Shown in pieces: positions 59,994-64,000 of a stretch of DNA of 64,000 nt. This DNA is from Strongyloides papillosus (taxonomy: Eukaryota > Nematoda > Chromadorea > Rhabditida > Strongyloididae): assembly GCA_005656395.1 (NCBI GenBank), contig SRSI01000050.1, positions 3,906,001 to 3,970,000 on the forward strand, given 5' to 3'. Under the pieces are notes generated by a model. That model was not told where the DNA came from. It did no database searches and saw only the letters and a list, made by a program, of their open reading frames with translations. A program made the translations under genes and the position numbers. Every line of letters begins with the position of its first letter. The first letter of the stretch is position 1.

Positions 59994-60965
59994 CACAGAG
60001 AATATATCTAGAATATGTAGATAAACATTATCTAGAAACTGGTCGTTGACATTTTAAATACAGAAATTCTGAACAATTAAATGTCTAGAATTTCTGTAAA
60101 GTAAAATGTCTATAAATCGCTGACATTTGACCTTTCCATTTTTTAATTTAAATTATCTATAATTCTTAGACATTTAAATATCAATAATTTCTAGATATTT
60201 TATTATTTCAAAATATTAGAAAAAATCAATTTATTAAAACGAATATAAATAAAATAATTAGTTAGTTTTAATAAGAACTGTTTGTTTACTTTTCTTGATC
60301 TGGTTTTCTCTTGTACATCTAAAAATTGTATCCGAAAAGTAGGAATTAAAACATCAAATCACCATTAAACTTATATTTTAACTGCATTATCCATAAAATG
60401 ATACCTAAAATAAAGTATAATGTTAAGTGATATTCAAGATACATTATAGCTGATAGTTTCTTCGTCCTATTTGCTAAAATGTAGTTGTATAGATATAGAA
60501 AATAATAACTTACATTAACCACAATTTTTGCTTTAGTCCTCTTATCATATCCGTAGCTATCAGCAATAAAGTCTTAAAAAATATAAAACTTAAGTAATGA
60601 AATAAGCTCGTAGATTTAGATGGAAATATAAAATGAAAAGATTTAAAAAACTTGAGTTTATACGCCAAGTTTAATTAGTATAATGTTGTAGTAACTATTG
60701 TTGCTACCTAATTCCGGGAGAAGGCATACAATAAAGAGAGGAATGATAAATAATATATCAATGTAAAAGTAAAGTGAAATATGCATGCAATGAATTATCC
60801 TTTTTTATTAATCAACAGTTGATCTGAAGTTGTAACTAAATATTTTTGTTATTTAACTTTTTAATATCAAATTGGTACTAACTTTTTTTTAAATTCTGGA
60901 CATTTTAGAGATCTAGATATTTTATTTTTCTAGATAATTGACTTCTAGATATTTTATTCTCTGTG
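59994..60965. mobile_element. 0.97 kb element with CACAGAGAATA inverted ends
   Basis: Left end CACAGAGAATATATCTAGAA, right end TCTAGATATTTTATTCTCTG + TG. Many subterminal TCTAGA/TATCTAG motifs sit near both ends (for example 60005, 60030, 60912, 60955), like transposase binding sites. No open frame and no clear target-site duplication. It interrupts the chromodomain relic. Confidence 0.5.
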
Positions 60966-61129
60966 ATTAAAAAAATGCAAAATTTTAATGAGTAAGGAAC
61001 TTTCAATGCAATATTAAAAAGATAAATATACTCCATTGAACTTGGCATAAATGCAAGTTTAAAAGAAGAAGAATATTTATAAAAAATAGTGCATATTACG
61101 GAAAAAAGATGCCTTTCGAAACAAGTTAG

Positions 61130-61563
61130 TAGTAAAACTTGGAAAGCTTTCTACAGCATTAAAAAATTTCTTAATATTTCAATAAGGGCTAGAAAATTAT
61201 AATTTTTAACCAGAATAAAATCAAGTATGTGTTATGCAGCTCAGTCTTGGACTACTACACAAGCTGAAAAAAATAATCTTTCGTCTGTAGAGCGCCGTAT
61301 AATTCGCAAATTAAAATTAATACCTGAGGATAAATGGTTCATAAAAAAAGAAAGATAATACCTTTAAGAAATTGTCAAATGAAGATATGTATAAAGAAAT
61401 TGGTATATGTAATTTAAATCGACATTTAGTTAAACTTAAGATTATATTTATATACAAAAAATTGACAAAAATTGTATTTTTCGAAGATGTTTGTGTTGGT
61501 ATCCTCATGGCAACTAAGAAACGTATTGGTAGACCATGTGATTCCTACTTTGATTGTTTTTAA
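61130..61563 (+). pseudogene. Non-LTR retrotransposon fragment, end of reverse transcriptase
   Basis: A frame reads SKTWKAFYSIKKFLNISIRA, stops, and resumes in the same frame with SSMCYAAQSWTTTQAEKNNL and SVERRIIRKLKLIPEDKW. This matches the region after the catalytic core in RTE/CR1-like elements (..YGAETWTLTK.. then ..ER.MLGI..). Further fragments (LSNEDMYKEIGICNLNRHLV, KKRIGRPCDSYFDCF) correspond to the terminal IR.RTG...GRP region. Several stops and shifts; the 5' part is absent. Confidence 0.6.
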
Positions 61564-61679
61564 AGATCTAATTATGTAGGTAAAAATAGTAACAAACTAA
61601 CTATTACTAATTTAATTAGACAAAAGAATAATTTCATTCTTATTAACATTGTTCTCAATATTTATATATGATTAGAATG

Positions 61680-62330
61680 TATTTAGAAAAAATACGTCGA
61701 CTCTGGTTCTCTCTCAATCTCTTTTCCAATACACATAACAATTTCATCAAATAAAAGTGTCATTAGTACTAACACCTTCTCTTTTTCAACTGTTTTTTAA
61801 AGAGTCATTGCTCTTCTCAAACAGTTCAACCACGGGACAATGTCTTCGTTGAAATCTTCAAACATTTTTGCCTTTTCTTTGTAGTCTAGCATTTCTTCAA
61901 TCGTTTTTACTATCACAGATACGTTTCTTTTAATCTTAACCTTTCTTCCTCTTAGCTTTCACATTAATCAATTTCATTTTACTATCACAGATACGCATCC
62001 CTTAATCTTAACCTTTCTTCTTCTTAGTTTTCACATCAATCAATTTCTTTTTACTATCATTAATATCTTCTACTACCTCTGTTTTATCAAGTCTTACTGT
62101 TTTCACAGCACAGAATCTTTTCTTCTCATTTACACTTGCAAAAGAAGTAAGTTTTTCCAATTTTTATTCTTAATTCTTCGTATCTTATAGTCGTCTGCAG
62201 CTTCTCTAGGACATCTTCCGCAAGTTCTTTGATTTTCCGTCTTTGCACAGAACTTGACCAATTGACATACAAAACTGTTAGACCTTAACTTACTCTTTTG
62301 GTTTACTCGCCCTTCAGTAATAAATCTTCG
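61680..62330 (-). pseudogene. Degenerate coding relic, family unknown
   Basis: Minus-strand frames with coding-like content: EMLDYKEKAKMFEDFNEDIV and more up to a TAA, then KTVEKEKVLVLMTLLFDEIV. Farther right there is KTENQRTCGRCPREAADDYK. Stops and frame changes break every long frame. The GC content is above the surroundings. I cannot name it; a decayed transposon or host gene is possible. Confidence 0.35.
61905..62048. repeat. 72-bp tandem duplication
   Basis: Two units, 61905-61976 and 61977-62048, each starting TTTTACTATCACAGATACG, followed by the beginning of a third (TTTTACTATCA at 62049). They are slightly diverged and lie inside the degenerate relic. Confidence 0.65.
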
Positions 62331-62605
62331 TGATGAAGACTAATAAAATTTTATTAAGTGATTTTACCCAGATAATTTAATACATATAAATATTGAAATT
62401 ACATTCAAATTTTACATAATAATATTTTATCTTTAATAATCAAATGTTTTCTTTTTGATTACAAGTTGAAAATAAAAATTATATTTATAATTGAGCAAAA
62501 ATAAATAAAAAAACATAAATTTTTATCAAATAAAAAGTCTTTCTGTTAAATAATTATCAAACACATTTATTAATCATTTCATATTGCCTACTAATATATG
62601 AGGAA

Positions 62606-63565
62606 TTAAATGATATTCGGAGTTTTAGTTTGTTGGGTTCTCAATCTTTCATTTTTATTATTGTTAGAAGAAGCATTATTGTAACTACTTTCCTTTATTG
62701 ATTTAAAAAGCAGTAAATCTCTTAATGGTGAGCATGAAAATACAACGGTATAAAATAAGCCAAAAGTCATCAAATCAACATTCCAGTAGGCAATTTCTTG
62801 AGCAATGCTCTCAACTAAATCACTTTTAACAGTTACAAAGTTTATGATTTTTCCAAAAGTGTATGTCACAACAATTGAATAAGCAAGAAAATTTATTATT
62901 GTGTACACAAACATTGGAATATTTTGAGAATTCCTTATATTCCTTGTTTTGTAGTATTTTACAAATTTCACTGCTGAAGTAACATTCATGATTGTTGAAA
63001 GTGCAATTATAGGAATATTAATGACAATTGCGTAGGCTATTGCACAATAAGTTACATATAATGATTTTAATGTAATAATATATCCTTTTATAGATTTTGA
63101 ATATCTATAATATGGATGTAAAAAAGTCATTGCGATTCCATAGACTGATCCAAACAAAAGTGTAATAGTAAGGCATATGACGATTTTTTTCTTCGAAAAC
63201 CATATATTATATTTCAAGGGATAGACTAATGCAATAAATGTGTTTAAACTTGAAAGTAAAGATATTCCATATATATTAGTATGGCATATTTGAAGAATAA
63301 TATAGTAATATATAGCTAAACCATCGTTTTCTCTATAGAAATCTCCCATAATATTCATTCTAGCAGCTCGACTGCAAAAAAACATTGAAATCATAAGAAT
63401 AATATCACTGTATGATTTAAATAAAATTAAAGGAAAAAAGTTGTTATTATAAATCGGATTTCTTTTGATTAGCATCTCATTGGTTAGCCGGATAACAAAG
63501 ATAACCAGTAATATAATTGATGGAACAAAATAAGAAAACTGTATAATATCAGCAATTGTTATCAT
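62606..63565 (-). CDS. Serpentine 7TM chemoreceptor-like GPCR, single exon
   Basis: One exon, 319 aa with about seven hydrophobic segments, including TM1 at about 8-27 (IQFSYFVPSIILLVIFVIRL), TM3 with SLLSSLNTFIALVYPLKY (a degenerate DRY-type region, then YPLKY) and TM7 with GLFYTVVFSCSPLRDLLLF. The C-terminal tail is Asn/Ser/Lys-rich. Size and motifs fit nematode serpentine receptors of the srv/srx type, but it is not closely related to the tandem family at 26-33 kb. The frame is intact and intronless. A role in chemosensation is inferred from the family. Confidence 0.7.
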   Translation of the reverse strand: MITIADIIQFSYFVPSIILLVIFVIRLTNEMLIKRNPIYNNNFFPLILFKSYSDIILMISMFFCSRAARMNIMGDFYRENDGLAIYYYIILQICHTNIYGISLLSSLNTFIALVYPLKYNIWFSKKKIVICLTITLLFGSVYGIAMTFLHPYYRYSKSIKGYIITLKSLYVTYCAIAYAIVINIPIIALSTIMNVTSAVKFVKYYKTRNIRNSQNIPMFVYTIINFLAYSIVVTYTFGKIINFVTVKSDLVESIAQEIAYWNVDLMTFGLFYTVVFSCSPLRDLLLFKSIKESSYNNASSNNNKNERLRTQQTKTPNII

Positions 63566-63843
63566 AGTTATGTGGAAAATTTTTAGGAGTATCTTTTATA
63601 AATATACAAGAATTGTAGTTTTGTGTTATGATACAAATAAAAGTAGTGTTCACATAAGCATTAAAATTTTTTTATAAAAAATATTTTAATGAATGTCTAC
63701 AATTTTTGTTTTTTTGTATGGTTGAAAAAAAAGATAAACATTATAACTGTTTTTTTTTAAAAATTAAATACAATATTTGTTAATTGTATTAAAATAAGTT
63801 TATAATTTAAAAAAAAATTCTTTACGTAACTATTTTTTATGAA

Positions 63844-63881
63844 ACCAGCCTTAGACCCGCCTTCGACAGGTCAGGACTGGT
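63844..63881. other. GC-rich hairpin at the right edge
   Basis: ACCAG (63844) pairs with CTGGT (63877) and GACC (63854) with GGTC (63869) around CGCCTTCGACA. The patch is much richer in G and C than its surroundings. Possible small structured RNA or a transposon end. Confidence 0.3.
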
Positions 63882-64000
63882 ACGCAGAGCATATTGATTA
63901 ATAAAGATTTTTTTATAATAATTAATTAATCAATGTATGTATGTAAAAAATTGTTTCATTAAATTACATTTTTCTGGAAAAATAAAATAACCAATAATAC

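Overview
The window looks like nuclear DNA of a parasitic clade IV nematode, most likely Strongyloides or a close relative. The evidence is extreme AT richness, very short introns (many 37-75 nt, GT..AG), tandem astacin metalloproteases and tandem serpentine chemoreceptors. No species can be named from sequence alone. Exon models were made by eye from reading frame, splice consensus and intron phase; where coordinates span several exons, the exons are given in the entry.

1-24.3 kb is a compact housekeeping region, mostly on the minus strand. It holds three low-complexity Asn/Ser-rich proteins of unknown function, a mitochondrial ribosomal protein (mL41), the mRNA export factor NXF1, a small membrane protein, an ornithine-decarboxylase-like protein that lacks the cofactor lysine, a casein kinase 1 family kinase, a divergent TSSK/CAMK-like kinase and a rhotekin/anillin-like protein. 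A SWAP-70/DEF6-like protein lies on the plus strand.

24.3-40 kb is an accessory region. It has three tandem copies of a 7TM chemoreceptor unit of about 2.69 kb (the third frameshifted), a 1.3 kb TA-flanked element, a small secreted Thr-rich protein, a broken chemoreceptor and an orphan chemoreceptor last exon. It also has a foldback element with a perfect 8-bp target-site duplication.

40-45.2 kb holds two tandem astacin genes, each with a separate signal-peptide exon and a shared upstream block.

45.2-52.4 kb is repeat-rich: a mariner relic, a 0.7 kb palindromic element, a lone 5S rRNA-like gene, a tRNA-derived SINE-like unit and a 1.5 kb near-palindromic element.

52.5-57.1 kb encodes a complete ABCC/MRP transporter whose second ATPase domain has an altered signature motif.

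57.1-62.4 kb is a graveyard: a second copy of the foldback element (again with an 8-bp duplication), a chromodomain pseudogene cut by a 1 kb element, a non-LTR reverse transcriptase fragment and a degenerate coding relic. A single-exon 7TM receptor gene closes the window.

The strongest candidates for something new are the ODC pseudoenzyme flanked by a 17-bp inverted repeat beside a GC-rich island, and the foldback family built of 20-nt minisatellite arms around a 272-bp core.
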